Origin: Roseburia_C sp900315735
GTDB lineage: Bacteria > Bacillota > Clostridia > Lachnospirales > Lachnospiraceae
Assembly (NCBI GenBank): GCA_052118425.1
Contig: JBQKHF010000001.1
DNA: 64,000 bases
Reading direction: 5' to 3' (one strand)
In this document: positions 25,642 through 35,119 of the stretch, in pieces
How positions within the stretch are numbered: the stretch's first letter is position 1
Layout of the letters: every line of letters starts with the position of its first letter
Program-made: the position numbers and the translations under genes
The notes under the pieces: model-generated
Seen by the model: the letters and a program-made list of their open reading frames with translations, nothing else
Told to the model about the DNA's origin: nothing
Databases searched by the model: none

Positions 25642-25718
25642 TTTGTCATCACCTCGTCTGTAATATAACCTGAAAGAAGTATTTTTATACAAATCTTAAG
25701 GAAAAAGAGACAGAATTA

Positions 25719-25747
25719 TTGATTACACTTGATAACTGTGCTATGCT
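25719..25747 (+). promoter_or_regulatory. Promoter of the AGCS symporter gene
   Basis: TTGATT (25719-25724), a 17-base spacer and TATGCT (25742-25747). Confidence 0.7.
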
Positions 25748-25801
25748 AAAGTGTATTTAACCAATAAAATTGGAATCAAAAGAGAATAGGAGCGAACGAA
25801 A

Positions 25802-27211
25802 ATGTTAGACCAGATCAACAGCATTCTTGGCAAAATTGATAATTTTGTCTGGGGTGTACCACTTATTGTACTGATTCTTTTGGTGGGAATTTTTCTTACC
25901 ATCCGCCTGAAGGGACTTCAGATTACAAAGCTGCCTTTAGCAGTAAAATATTTGTTTGAAAATGAAAAGAGTGGCGAATCCGGAGAAGTATCCAGCTTTG
26001 CAGCACTTTGTACTGCATTATCAGCAACCATCGGAACCGGAAATATCGTCGGAGTAGCAACTGCGCTGGTAGAAGGTGGACCGGGTGCGTTGTTCTGGAT
26101 GTGGATGGCAGCCCTGGTAGGAACTGCCACAAAATACAGCGAGTGTCTTCTGGCAATCAAGTACCGTGTGGTGGCAGAAGATGGTCATATCATCGGTGGA
26201 CCGTTCTATTATATTGAAAAGGGAATGGGACCAAAGTGGAAATGGCTTGGAAAATTATTTGCCTTCTTTGGTGTAGGTGTAGGTTTATTCGGAATCGGAA
26301 CTTTCACACAGATTAATGGTATTACCAGTGCGGTAAAGGGCTTCTTTGACCCGGATACTACCTGGACCGTTGACCTCTTTGGAAGAACTTATTCCTGGAC
26401 GGTAATTATTGCAGGTATTATTCTTACTATCTGTGTAGCACTTGTTATTATTGGTGGAATTAAGAGAATTTCTACTGTATCACAGATTGTAGTACCATTT
26501 ATGGCACTGACTTATGTGGTTGTTGTATTAATTATTATTGTGACACATATTACAGAGGTTCCGGCAGCATTTGCAACCATTATAAAGAGTGCCTTTGGAG
26601 TTAAGGCAGTAGCCGGTGGTGCAATGGGAAGTATTATTGTAGCAATGCAAAAGGGTATTGCCCGAGGTATTTTCTCAAATGAAGCAGGACTTGGTAGTGC
26701 ACCAATCGCGGCTGCAGCAGCCCAGACCGATTATCCGGTAAAGCAGGGACTGGTTTCCATGCTTGGAACTGTAATTGATACACTGATTATCTGTACCATG
26801 ACAGGTCTTGCAATCGTACTTACCGGTGCATGGGACATGGGCTTGGAAGGTGTTGCCGTTACAACCAAGGCATTCCAGCTCGGACTTCCGTTCCCAAATC
26901 AGGTAGCATCCTTTATCCTGATGGTATGTCTGGTATTCTTTGCATTTACCACAATCTTAGGATGGGATTATTACAGTGAGCGCTGTCTGGAGTATCTGAC
27001 CGGACATAAGAAGGCTGTTGTAAAGGCATACCGCTGGTTATACATCTTAGCGGTATTTATCGGACCGTTTATGACAGTATCTGCTGTATGGACCATTGCA
27101 GATATTTTCAACGGACTGATGGCTCTGCCGAATCTGATTGCAGTTACTGCATTGAGCGGTGTGGTTGTGGCTGAAACCAAAGTTTATATGGATGGATTAA
27201 AAAAAAGATAA
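25802..27211 (+). CDS. Alanine/glycine:cation symporter (AGCS family)
   Basis: This 469-residue membrane transporter takes up alanine or glycine with Na+ or H+. Family features include the N-terminal LVGIFLTIRLKGLQITKLP and SALSATIGTGNIVGVATAL. GPGALFWMWMAALVGTATKYSE and RGIFSNEAGLGSAPIAAAAA follow. Ten to eleven helices are visible. The start follows TAGGAG. It has its own promoter and is followed by the ABC exporter pair after 64 bases, without an obvious terminator. Confidence 0.95.
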   Translation: MLDQINSILGKIDNFVWGVPLIVLILLVGIFLTIRLKGLQITKLPLAVKYLFENEKSGESGEVSSFAALCTALSATIGTGNIVGVATALVEGGPGALFWMWMAALVGTATKYSECLLAIKYRVVAEDGHIIGGPFYYIEKGMGPKWKWLGKLFAFFGVGVGLFGIGTFTQINGITSAVKGFFDPDTTWTVDLFGRTYSWTVIIAGIILTICVALVIIGGIKRISTVSQIVVPFMALTYVVVVLIIIVTHITEVPAAFATIIKSAFGVKAVAGGAMGSIIVAMQKGIARGIFSNEAGLGSAPIAAAAAQTDYPVKQGLVSMLGTVIDTLIICTMTGLAIVLTGAWDMGLEGVAVTTKAFQLGLPFPNQVASFILMVCLVFFAFTTILGWDYYSERCLEYLTGHKKAVVKAYRWLYILAVFIGPFMTVSAVWTIADIFNGLMALPNLIAVTALSGVVVAETKVYMDGLKKR

Positions 27212-27275
27212 GATTCAGCCATAGAAAGATAGGAAAAAGGGAATATTAGATTATCACTAATTAGGAGCAGGTACA

Positions 27276-29003
27276 GTGAGAAAGTTATTGCGTTTTTTAA
27301 AGGATTACAAAAAAGAGAGCATTTTAAGTCCGTTATTTAAATTATTAGAGGCATCCTTTGAATTGTTTGTGCCTTTGGTTATGGCGGCAATCATTGATAC
27401 CGGTATTGGCAATAAAGATGGCGGATTCATCTTGAAAATGTGTGGAATCTTGATTTCGCTGGCATTAGTGGGACTGACCTGTTCCATAACCGCACAGTAT
27501 TTTGCAGCAAAAGCAGCAGTTGGTTTTGCAACCAAGGTACGTCATGCATTATTTGACCATATTCAGAAATTATCCTATACGGAGATGGATACCGCAGGAA
27601 CGGATACCATGATTACCCGAATGACCAGTGACATCAATCAGGCACAGTCCGGTGTCAATATGGTGCTTCGTCTGTTCTTACGTTCTCCGTTTATTGTATT
27701 TGGCGCCATGATTATGGCATTTACCATTGATGTAAAAGCAGCGCTTATCTTTGTGGTAACGATTCCTGTTTTATCCGTTGTGGTATTTGGAATTATGATA
27801 ATCACAATTCCGTTGTTCCGCCGGGTGCAGGCATCTTTGGACAAGGTTCTTGGAGTAACCAGAGAGAATCTCACCGGAAGCCGTGTCATCCGTGCCTTTA
27901 ATAAAGAGCAGGAAGAAATTGCAGATTTTGATGAGAGCAACGAGAGACTGACGGATGTACAGCTTTTCGTAGGAAGAATTTCTGCACTGATGAATCCACT
28001 GACTTATATCATCATCAATGTGGCACTGGTTATTCTTATCTGGACCGGTGCAATTCAGGTAAATATCGGAAATATTTCTCAGGGTGAAGTAGTAGCACTG
28101 GTAAACTATATGTCCCAGATTCTGGTAGAATTAGTAAAGCTTGCCAACCTGATTATCACAGTAACCAAGGCAATTGCCTGTGGAAACCGTGTACAGAGCA
28201 TTTTCGAAATGGAGACTTCCATGGTAGACGGAAATGGAAGCGAAAAGGAAGATACCGGATATACCGTAGAGTTCCGCAATGTTTCCATGCGTTATAAGGG
28301 CGCCGGGGCAGATACCTTAACTGACATTGATTTTAAAGCGAAGCCGGGAGATACCATTGGTATTATCGGTGGAACCGGTTCCGGAAAGTCCTCTGTGGTC
28401 AATCTGATTCCTCGTTTCTATGATGTTACGGAAGGACAGGTTATGGTAGATGGCATGGATGTCCGGGATTATAAGATTACGGATTTAAGAGATAAAATTG
28501 GTATTGTGCCGCAGAAGGCAGTGCTGTTTGCCGGAACCATCCGAAGCAATCTTGCCTGGGGCAAAGAGGATGCGACGGAAGAAGAGATGCAGCAGGCACT
28601 TGCTGTTGCACAGGCAGCAGAAGTTGTAGATAAGAAAGAGGGTAAGCTGGATGCAGAAGTCGAACAGGGTGGAAAGAATTTCTCCGGTGGACAGAAGCAG
28701 CGTCTTACCATTGCAAGAGCACTGGTAAAACAGCCGGAAATCCTTATCATGGACGACAGCTCATCTGCACTGGATTATGCTACGGATGCAAAGCTGCGTC
28801 AGGCAATTCATAATATGCCAAACCGTCCGACCGTATTTATCGTATCACAGCGTGCCGCATCCATTATGTATGCGGATAAGATTGTCGTATTAGATGATGG
28901 AGCTGTTGCAGGAATCGGCACTCATGAAGAACTGTTAAAGGACTGCAGCGTATATCAGGAAATCTATTATTCGCAGTTTAAGAAGACGGAAGGAGGACAC
29001 TGA
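27276..29003 (+). CDS. ABC exporter subunit with degenerate Walker B (heterodimer partner 1)
   Basis: This 575-residue half-transporter has six N-terminal helices and a C-terminal nucleotide-binding domain. Walker A is GGTGSGKSS, the signature FSGGQKQR, and Walker B LIMDDSSSALD, where the catalytic glutamate is Asp. A GTG start at 27276 follows TAGGAG. Together with the next gene, two bases away, it should form a heterodimeric multidrug or lipid exporter of the TM287/288 or LmrCD type. One ATP site is expected to be inactive. Confidence 0.93.
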   Translation: MRKLLRFLKDYKKESILSPLFKLLEASFELFVPLVMAAIIDTGIGNKDGGFILKMCGILISLALVGLTCSITAQYFAAKAAVGFATKVRHALFDHIQKLSYTEMDTAGTDTMITRMTSDINQAQSGVNMVLRLFLRSPFIVFGAMIMAFTIDVKAALIFVVTIPVLSVVVFGIMIITIPLFRRVQASLDKVLGVTRENLTGSRVIRAFNKEQEEIADFDESNERLTDVQLFVGRISALMNPLTYIIINVALVILIWTGAIQVNIGNISQGEVVALVNYMSQILVELVKLANLIITVTKAIACGNRVQSIFEMETSMVDGNGSEKEDTGYTVEFRNVSMRYKGAGADTLTDIDFKAKPGDTIGIIGGTGSGKSSVVNLIPRFYDVTEGQVMVDGMDVRDYKITDLRDKIGIVPQKAVLFAGTIRSNLAWGKEDATEEEMQQALAVAQAAEVVDKKEGKLDAEVEQGGKNFSGGQKQRLTIARALVKQPEILIMDDSSSALDYATDAKLRQAIHNMPNRPTVFIVSQRAASIMYADKIVVLDDGAVAGIGTHEELLKDCSVYQEIYYSQFKKTEGGH

Positions 29004-29004
29004 T

Positions 29005-30756
29005 ATGAAGAAGGAATCAAGACAGAAGGAAACTCTGGGAAGAATTCTTAAGTATATGAAAAAGTACTGGCTTTTCTTAGGTTTGTCAATCGCATTGGCA
29101 GCAATCAGTGTAATTTTAACCTTATACATTCCGATTCTTACCGGAGATGCCATTGATTATATCGTAGATAAAGGAAAAGTAGATTTTACTTATATTACAC
29201 CGATTCTTAAGAAAATGGTGGTAGTTATTCTGATTACGGCAGTTGCCCAGTGGATTATGAACATCTGCAACAACAAGATGACTTATAACATTGTCCGGGA
29301 TATCCGTAAGGATGCTATTCGTAAAATAGAGATTCTTCCACTGAAATATTTAGATGCACATTCCTATGGTGAAGTAGTCAGCCGTGTGATTGCAGATGTA
29401 GACCAGTTTGCAGACGGTCTTCTGATGGGCTTTACCCAGCTGTTTACGGGTGTGGTAACAATTGTTGGAACTTTAGGCTTTATGTTAAGTGTAAATGTAA
29501 AAATCACCGCAGTGGTAGTATTTTTAACACCGCTGTCCTTTGTGGTAGCAGGCTTTATTGCAAAGAAAACATTCTCCATGTTTAAGCTGCAGTCTGAGAC
29601 CAGAGGAGAACAGACCGCTTTAATTGATGAAATGATTGGAAATCAGAAAATTGTTCAGGCATTTTCCCATGAGGATGAAGCCCTGGAAAATTTTGATGAA
29701 ATCAATGAAAGGCTGGAAAAATATTCCCTTCGTGCCTTATTCTTTTCCAGCATTACCAATCCGAGTACCCGTTTTATCAATGCGTTAGTTTATGCAGGTG
29801 TTGGCGTGTTTGGCGCGATTTCAGCCATCCATGGCGGAATCAGTGTCGGACAGCTTTCCTGTTTCTTAAGTTATGCAAACCAGTATACGAAGCCATTCAA
29901 CGAGATTTCCGGTGTCGTAACGGAGTTGCAGAATGCACTGGCCTGTGCGGCAAGAGTATTTGAGCTGATTGATGAAGAGGCACAGGTACCGGACGCAGAG
30001 GATGCAGTAGTATTAGAGGAAGTAAAGGGAGATGTGGATTTAGAGCATGTTTACTTCTCTTATGAGCTGGGACAGAAACTGATTGAGGACTTTAATCTTC
30101 ATGTCAATCCGGGTGAGCGTGTGGCAATTGTCGGACCGACCGGATGTGGTAAGACAACATTAATTAATCTTCTGATGCGTTTCTATGATGTCAACAGCGG
30201 AACTATCCGTGTCAGCGGAGTGCCGGTTAAAGATATGACCAGAAGCAGCCTGCGCAGCAGTTATGGTATGGTATTGCAGGAAACCTGGTTAAAAGAGGGA
30301 ACCATCCGTGAGAATATCTGTATGGGAAAACCGGATGCTACCGATGAAGAGATGATGGAAGCCGCAAAAGCGTCCCATGCCCATAACTTTATCAAGCGTC
30401 TGCCGAATGGCTATGATACGGTTATTGCAGAAGACGGAGGCAATCTGTCCCAGGGACAGAAACAGCTTCTTTGCATTGCCAGAGTTATGCTTTGCCTGCC
30501 GCCAATGCTGATATTGGATGAAGCAACTTCTTCTATTGATACACGAACCGAGATGAAGATTCAGGAAGCCTTTGGCAGAATGATGAAAGGAAGAACCAGT
30601 TTTATCGTTGCCCATCGTCTGTCTACCATTGAAGAGGCGGATATCATTCTGGTTATGAAAGATGGCCATATTATCGAACAGGGCAATCATGAAGAACTGC
30701 TTCAGAAGAATGGCTTCTATGCAGCCCTTTATAACAGCCAGTTCGTACAGTCATAG
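29005..30756 (+). CDS. ABC exporter subunit with canonical Walker B (heterodimer partner 2)
   Basis: This 583-residue half-transporter has six helices followed by an ATPase domain: Walker A GPTGCGKTT, signature LSQGQKQL and Walker B LILDEATSSID with the catalytic Glu. The deviating signature LSQGQ faces the degenerate Walker B of partner 1, so both changes fall in the same composite site, as in known asymmetric exporters. AGGAGG precedes the ATG, which lies one base after the previous stop. The substrate is unknown. Confidence 0.95.
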   Translation: MKKESRQKETLGRILKYMKKYWLFLGLSIALAAISVILTLYIPILTGDAIDYIVDKGKVDFTYITPILKKMVVVILITAVAQWIMNICNNKMTYNIVRDIRKDAIRKIEILPLKYLDAHSYGEVVSRVIADVDQFADGLLMGFTQLFTGVVTIVGTLGFMLSVNVKITAVVVFLTPLSFVVAGFIAKKTFSMFKLQSETRGEQTALIDEMIGNQKIVQAFSHEDEALENFDEINERLEKYSLRALFFSSITNPSTRFINALVYAGVGVFGAISAIHGGISVGQLSCFLSYANQYTKPFNEISGVVTELQNALACAARVFELIDEEAQVPDAEDAVVLEEVKGDVDLEHVYFSYELGQKLIEDFNLHVNPGERVAIVGPTGCGKTTLINLLMRFYDVNSGTIRVSGVPVKDMTRSSLRSSYGMVLQETWLKEGTIRENICMGKPDATDEEMMEAAKASHAHNFIKRLPNGYDTVIAEDGGNLSQGQKQLLCIARVMLCLPPMLILDEATSSIDTRTEMKIQEAFGRMMKGRTSFIVAHRLSTIEEADIILVMKDGHIIEQGNHEELLQKNGFYAALYNSQFVQS

Positions 30757-30763
30757 AATTGAT

Positions 30764-31585
30764 TTATAGTGTTACATGTTGTAACAGCATTTCATACGTT
30801 ACCCCAAGTTCCGGATTAAAATTCCATGGAACGAGAGCTGCCTGGCAGCCGGGGTAACGTTTTTTGATGTCTAAAATACATTCCATGGCGCCACTTACGG
30901 GAGAATCATTAAGGGAAGAGGTCCGTTCATTTCCAAAGAAAGCGTCTTTCCCGGTGGAAAGTAAAATCGTATCATTAACTCGTTTTACAATTTCAGCGGT
31001 CTGGGAGGCAATATATTCCGTTACCCGTTCGTCCTGCCAGTGACAGGCTTCTGCAATAGTATCCCAGATCCAGGCAGCCATATTATTAAGCTGGCTGTGA
31101 AGTCCAAAAGCCACAGAATAATCAAAAGCATGACTGCCATAGCGGATGATATGCTTTTTGGCTTTCTCATAAGTCTGATGCAGAAAAGCCAGCGCTGTAC
31201 TGACCGGAAGCTCCGTATCGATGGAAGCACCAAATAGCTTTTTCTGCTCAAAGAGTGTATCACAGAATTTCTCGTAGTCACTGCCGTATAAACCAGTAAG
31301 ATTACATTCGTCAAGGTGAATCGTAGGATAAGATTCCAGTTGATAACGTTTTAATGCCTGCTTCATGGAAGGAAGATTATTGTCAATTAAAGTAATCGAT
31401 GAAAAGTGTCCGGCAAGGAGTGACAAATCCCAGTCGTTACAGCAGCCAGCACCAAAGATAGCAAGAGTGCTGTCAGCAGCAGTAGATGCAATCAGATAGT
31501 TGCTGATGGCATTGCGATACTCCGCCCAGTCTTCGTAGGCATGGGGCAGAAACTGTTTTTGTAAGAGGTCTTCGTAAAGTGACAT
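30764..31585 (-). CDS. Putative class I SAM-dependent methyltransferase-like protein
   Basis: This 273-residue protein has a Rossmann-type segment TLAIFGAGCCNDWDLSLLAGHFSSITLIDNN near residues 40-70. It resembles methyltransferase motif I, with an acidic end to the second strand. The rest is not recognised. Weak points are an atypical glycine motif (GAGCCND) and no clear later motifs. GGAG six bases before the ATG supports the start. It converges on the ABC exporter, leaving seven bases between stops. Palindrome A lies just upstream, and the small DUF4250 gene lies beyond it on the same strand. Confidence 0.6.
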   Translation of the reverse strand: MSLYEDLLQKQFLPHAYEDWAEYRNAISNYLIASTAADSTLAIFGAGCCNDWDLSLLAGHFSSITLIDNNLPSMKQALKRYQLESYPTIHLDECNLTGLYGSDYEKFCDTLFEQKKLFGASIDTELPVSTALAFLHQTYEKAKKHIIRYGSHAFDYSVAFGLHSQLNNMAAWIWDTIAEACHWQDERVTEYIASQTAEIVKRVNDTILLSTGKDAFFGNERTSSLNDSPVSGAMECILDIKKRYPGCQAALVPWNFNPELGVTYEMLLQHVTL

Positions 31586-31608
31586 GGGATACTCCTTTCA
31601 TGAGTCAA

Positions 31609-31923
31609 AACGGTTGGTATCAATATGGTTGGGTTTGGCGATGGAAGGAAAAAGGCATTTTCCAAGTAGCTGCAGCAGATATGCCTTTCCCTCCGTAAGG
31701 GGCACTAAGAATTCCTGTATACAAGCATTTTCTTCCGGCAACCGGCACAAAGTCACATCCATGTTCCACTTGTGCCTCGCCGGTACATCCTGTACCGGCG
31801 TTGCCTGCTACAAGAAGGAATTCCAAGTGCCCCTAACAGATGAAAAAAATATATCTGCACGCAGCTCCTTAGAAAATGTCCTTCCTCCCTCACAACAACA
31901 GACCATATTTATACAAACTGGTT
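31609..31923. repeat. Palindromic element A (about 315 bp imperfect inverted repeat)
   Basis: The left arm (31609 onward) and the reverse complement of the right arm (31923 backward) match at roughly three of four positions over more than 100 bases. Shared blocks include ATATGGT, CATTTTC, AGCTGC, GCAGATAT, AGGGGCACT and GAATTCCT. The core (31697-31836) can fold into two hairpins, GGCACAA/TTGTGCC and GCCGGTACA-TCC-TGTACCGGC, enclosed by GGCAA/TTGCC. The outer right arm includes the last codons of the DUF4250 gene. No protein is convincingly encoded. It fills the gap between two minus-strand genes. Confidence 0.85.
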
Positions 31924-32085
31924 TGCCTTCTCGTCATATTCGTAGTCGATGGCAGAAAGCTTATTGCAAAGCTCGTCCTTCGAAAGATTTAAGGCAGAAC
32001 ATAGTTCATCCAGGGTAGGATAGAAGTCACGAAGCTGCGTATTGATGTAACTTAATAACATGACTGGGTCATTTGGTATATTCAT
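31909..32085 (-). CDS. Small DUF4250-type protein
   Basis: This 58-residue protein reads MNIPNDPVMLLSYINTQL... and ends YDEKANQFV. I recognise this pattern as DUF4250, a family of about 55-60 residues common in Lachnospiraceae and without known function. It includes a short helix-turn-helix-like stretch, TLDELCSALNLSKDELCNKL. The start at 32085 has AAGGAGA about ten bases upstream; the frame extends further upstream, but those codons lie in palindrome B and look non-coding. The stop codon lies in the outer arm of palindrome A. Confidence 0.8.
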   Translation of the reverse strand: MNIPNDPVMLLSYINTQLRDFYPTLDELCSALNLSKDELCNKLSAIDYEYDEKANQFV

Positions 32086-32114
32086 GGTGTAATATCTCCT
32101 TTTATCATTGATTG

Positions 32115-32645
32115 CATAGGTGATTGCGAAAGGGAGGAGAGGATTTTCTGATAAAAAAGTTTTAAGGCATTCGCTGCACATTTGATTTTAAGATGATGAA
32201 ATGCCACAGTTCTAAGTAGTCCATTTTTCTTTTTCAGATAAAAACAGTCTTTTCCATGTTTAACAGAATATTGGTACTGTCCGTCAAAGTACGGATGCCT
32301 TTTAAGGGCTGTTAGGGGCACTTGGAATTTCGTCTGGCAACAGGCAACGCTGGTACAGGGATGTACCAGCGAGGCACATTTGAACATGGATGTGAATATG
32401 TGCCGGTTGCCAGATGAAATCAGAATTATGCCGAAATTCCCAGTGCCCCTTGCAGACATTATGTGGCATCCGCTTTTGACGGACAGCGCAGCTATTCAGC
32501 CAAAGCAACTGGAAAGACAGTTTACAACCAAACAAAAGACGCATTCTAAGAACTGTTGGCATTTTGTATCGGATAAAGAGAAATTCCCCTGAGAATCGCA
32601 TAATATTTTTCACCAGAAATCTCTCCCCATTCGCAATCACCTATG
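32115..32645. repeat. Palindromic element B (about 530 bp imperfect inverted repeat)
   Basis: The ends are a perfect 16-bp inverted repeat, CATAGGTGATTGCGAA at 32115-32130 and its complement at 32630-32645. Inward, both arms share blocks such as AAATGCC, CAGTTCT, CTGTCCGTCAAA, CGGATGCC and AGGGGCACT. The core (32310-32452) is homologous, in opposite orientation, to that of element A. Its hairpins are GGCACAT/ATGTGCC and GCTGGTACA/TGTACCAGC. Frames within it are by-products of symmetry. Bases 32646-32806 hold only the promoter region of the following transporter. Confidence 0.88.
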
Positions 32646-32806
32646 GATTACTCAGGTCTATGCCAATTTTAGTCCAAAATATATCCGCTGACAACCCAAA
32701 ATAAATTTAGAAAATGATTTACATTACTGATTTATCATGGTAGTATACTAAAGTGATAGAAAAAGAACTTAATAAAAGAAGTTGCAAAAAGAGGAGGAAC
32801 TCTATT

Positions 32807-33670
32807 ATGAAGAAGAAAATGTTGACTGTTTTACTGGCAGCCGCTATGACCGTTTCACTGGTTGGCTGTGGAAGTAAGGATGCAGATAAGAAAGACAATG
32901 CATCTGTCCAGAATACTGAAAATGCACAGAGCGATAATGGTTCAGACCGGAAAGAGTTTGTTGTAGGATTTGACGCAGAATTTCCACCATATGGTTATAT
33001 GGATGAGAATGGAGATTATACCGGATTTGACCTTGAACTGGCACAGGAAGTATGTGACCGTAACGGATGGGAACTGGTAAAGAAACCGATTAACTGGGAT
33101 TCTAAGGATATGGAGTTAGAGTCCGGTTCCATTAGCTGTATCTGGAACGGATTTACCATGAATGGAAGAGAAGATGATTATACATTCTCAGATCCATATG
33201 TAGACAACAGTATCGTTGTAGTAGTTGCAAAAGATTCTGATATCAATAAATTATCAGATCTGGCAGGAAAAGTAGTAGACGTTCAGGCTGATTCTTCAGG
33301 ACTTGCAGCATTACAGGGAGATGATGCAACCGATGAAAATAAAGAGCTGACAGCATCCTTTGCTGAACTTCAGCAGGTAGCTGATTACAATACAGCATTT
33401 ATGAACTTAGAGTCCGGAGCTGTAGATGCTGTAGTCTTAGATATCGGAGTGGCAAAATACCAGATGTCATCCAGAGGAGATTCATTCCGTATGTTAGATG
33501 AGCAGGTATCCAGCGAGCAGTATGCAATCGGATTTAAAAAGGGTAACACAGAGTTAAGAGATCAGGTTCAGAAGACCTTAGATGAGATGGTAAAAGATGG
33601 AACATTTACTACCATCGTAAATAACTACAAAGATTATAATTTACCAGAAATGGTTTGCTTAGGAGAATAG
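32807..33670 (+). CDS. Amino-acid ABC transporter substrate-binding lipoprotein
   Basis: This 287-residue protein has a lipoprotein signal with the lipobox VSLVGC. A class 3 solute-binding domain follows, including VGFDAEFPPYGYMDENGDYTGFDLELAQEVC, typical of polar amino-acid binders. The start at 32807 has GAGGAGG upstream, and an earlier frame start is rejected. It captures an amino acid outside the cell for the permease and ATPase that follow. Which amino acid cannot be said; glutamine, cystine and other polar ligands are possible. Two bases separate its stop from the permease start. Confidence 0.95.
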   Translation: MKKKMLTVLLAAAMTVSLVGCGSKDADKKDNASVQNTENAQSDNGSDRKEFVVGFDAEFPPYGYMDENGDYTGFDLELAQEVCDRNGWELVKKPINWDSKDMELESGSISCIWNGFTMNGREDDYTFSDPYVDNSIVVVVAKDSDINKLSDLAGKVVDVQADSSGLAALQGDDATDENKELTASFAELQQVADYNTAFMNLESGAVDAVVLDIGVAKYQMSSRGDSFRMLDEQVSSEQYAIGFKKGNTELRDQVQKTLDEMVKDGTFTTIVNNYKDYNLPEMVCLGE

Positions 33671-33672
33671 AT

Positions 33673-34323
33673 ATGTCATTTATTGCTGTAGCACAGCAGC
33701 TGGGTTCCGGTATGCTGGCATCACTTTCTATATTTGTATTAACATTGGTATTTTCACTGCCGTTAGGACTTCTTGTGGCATTTGGAAGAAAGTCACGGAT
33801 TAAGCCGGTGCAGTGGCTTGTAAAATTATACATATCCATTATGCGTGGAACTCCGCTGATGCTTCAGCTTCTGGTGGTGTACTTCGGACCATATTATTTA
33901 TTTGGCATCCGAATCTCCAAAGAGTATAGCTTTTATGCAACAATCATTGGTTTCTCCATTAACTATGCGGCATATTTCGCAGAGATTTACCGTGCAGGAA
34001 TCGAGGGAATCCCGGTAGGACAGTATGAAGCAGCCAAGGTATTAGGCTACTCTAAGGCACAGACCTTCTGTAAGATTATTTTCCCACAGATGGTAAAACG
34101 TGTGGTGCCGCCGGTAACCAATGAAGTTATTACTCTGGTAAAAGATACTTCCATGGCATTTGTACTGGCTTATGCAGAAATGTTTACCATTGCAAAACAG
34201 ATTGCTGCCCGTGTCAGCAGCATTATGCCACTGTTCGTAGCTGGACTTTTCTACTACATTTTTAACTTTGTAGTGGCATTTATCATGGAACGAATTGAAA
34301 AGAAACTGAGTTATTATAAGTAA
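33673..34323 (+). CDS. Amino-acid ABC transporter permease
   Basis: This 216-residue HisM-type permease has about five helices and the EAA loop INYAAYFAEIYRAGIEGIPVGQYEAAKVLGYSKAQTFCKIIFPQ, which docks the ATPase. The start at 33673 has TAGGAGA upstream. It is coupled to the binding protein before it and the ATPase 13 bases after it. A single permease gene implies a homodimeric pore. Confidence 0.95.
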   Translation: MSFIAVAQQLGSGMLASLSIFVLTLVFSLPLGLLVAFGRKSRIKPVQWLVKLYISIMRGTPLMLQLLVVYFGPYYLFGIRISKEYSFYATIIGFSINYAAYFAEIYRAGIEGIPVGQYEAAKVLGYSKAQTFCKIIFPQMVKRVVPPVTNEVITLVKDTSMAFVLAYAEMFTIAKQIAARVSSIMPLFVAGLFYYIFNFVVAFIMERIEKKLSYYK

Positions 34324-34336
34324 GGAGAGGAAAAGA

Positions 34337-35101
34337 ATGAAGCTGTTAGAGATAAAGAACGTAAAGAAAAGCTTTGGGGCTGTAGATGTACTTCATGACA
34401 TTTCACTCTCCGTAGAACAGGGCGAGGTTGTAGCAATTATCGGTCCTTCCGGTTCCGGTAAATCAACACTGCTGCGCTGTGCCACACTCCTTGAGACGAT
34501 GGATGAAGGAGAACTGGTTTATCTTGGCGAGCATGCAGTGTCAACCGGTGCGGATGGCAAATCCCAGTATGCAGGAAACGCAGAATTGAAAAAGATTCAG
34601 GGGTATTTCGGACTGGTATTTCAGAACTTTAATCTGTTTCCACATTATTCCGTGTTAAAGAATCTGATGGATGCACCGGTACATGTGCAGAAGCGGAATA
34701 AAGAAGAAGTAAAGAAAGAAGCAATGGAGCTTCTTGAAAAAATGGGGTTATCCGATAAGGCAGACTGCTATCCATGCCAGCTTTCTGGTGGACAGCAGCA
34801 GAGAGTTGCCATTGCAAGAGCGTTAGCACTTCATCCACAGATTTTATTCTTCGATGAGCCAACCTCTGCATTAGATCCGGAGCTTACCGGAGAAATCTTA
34901 AAAGTAATCCGTCAGCTGGCAAGTGAGCATATGACCATGGTAATTGTAACCCATGAGATGGCATTTGCCAGAGATGTGGCTGACCGTGTCATTTTTATGG
35001 ATGGCGGTTATATTATTGAACAGGGTGACCCGAAGGAAGTAATCGAGCATCCGAAAGAAGAGAGAACAAAGCAGTTCCTGGCAAGATTTGCCCAGAATTA
35101 G
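34337..35101 (+). CDS. Amino-acid ABC transporter ATP-binding protein
   Basis: This 254-residue ATPase of the GlnQ class has Walker A GPSGSGKST, signature LSGGQQQR, Walker B ILFFDEPTSALDPE and the switch histidine in VTHEM. GGAGAGG precedes the ATG. A small insertion after Walker A (GEHAVSTGADGKSQYAGNAELKK) is longer than in most GlnQ proteins. It completes a three-gene importer. Confidence 0.95.
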   Translation: MKLLEIKNVKKSFGAVDVLHDISLSVEQGEVVAIIGPSGSGKSTLLRCATLLETMDEGELVYLGEHAVSTGADGKSQYAGNAELKKIQGYFGLVFQNFNLFPHYSVLKNLMDAPVHVQKRNKEEVKKEAMELLEKMGLSDKADCYPCQLSGGQQQRVAIARALALHPQILFFDEPTSALDPELTGEILKVIRQLASEHMTMVIVTHEMAFARDVADRVIFMDGGYIIEQGDPKEVIEHPKEERTKQFLARFAQN

Positions 35102-35119
35102 GATTGGGTAAAACCGGGA

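Noticed and set aside
30764..31585. A class I methyltransferase assignment with a named substrate.
   Set aside because: Only one Rossmann-like motif is visible, so the substrate and even the activity cannot be stated.
31584..32018. A 144-codon plus-strand frame and other frames on both strands across the palindromes (for example 32082-32459 and 32302-32640 minus).
   Set aside because: They have no RBS, contain symmetric low-quality protein sequence and arise from the inverted-repeat DNA; the palindrome explains them.
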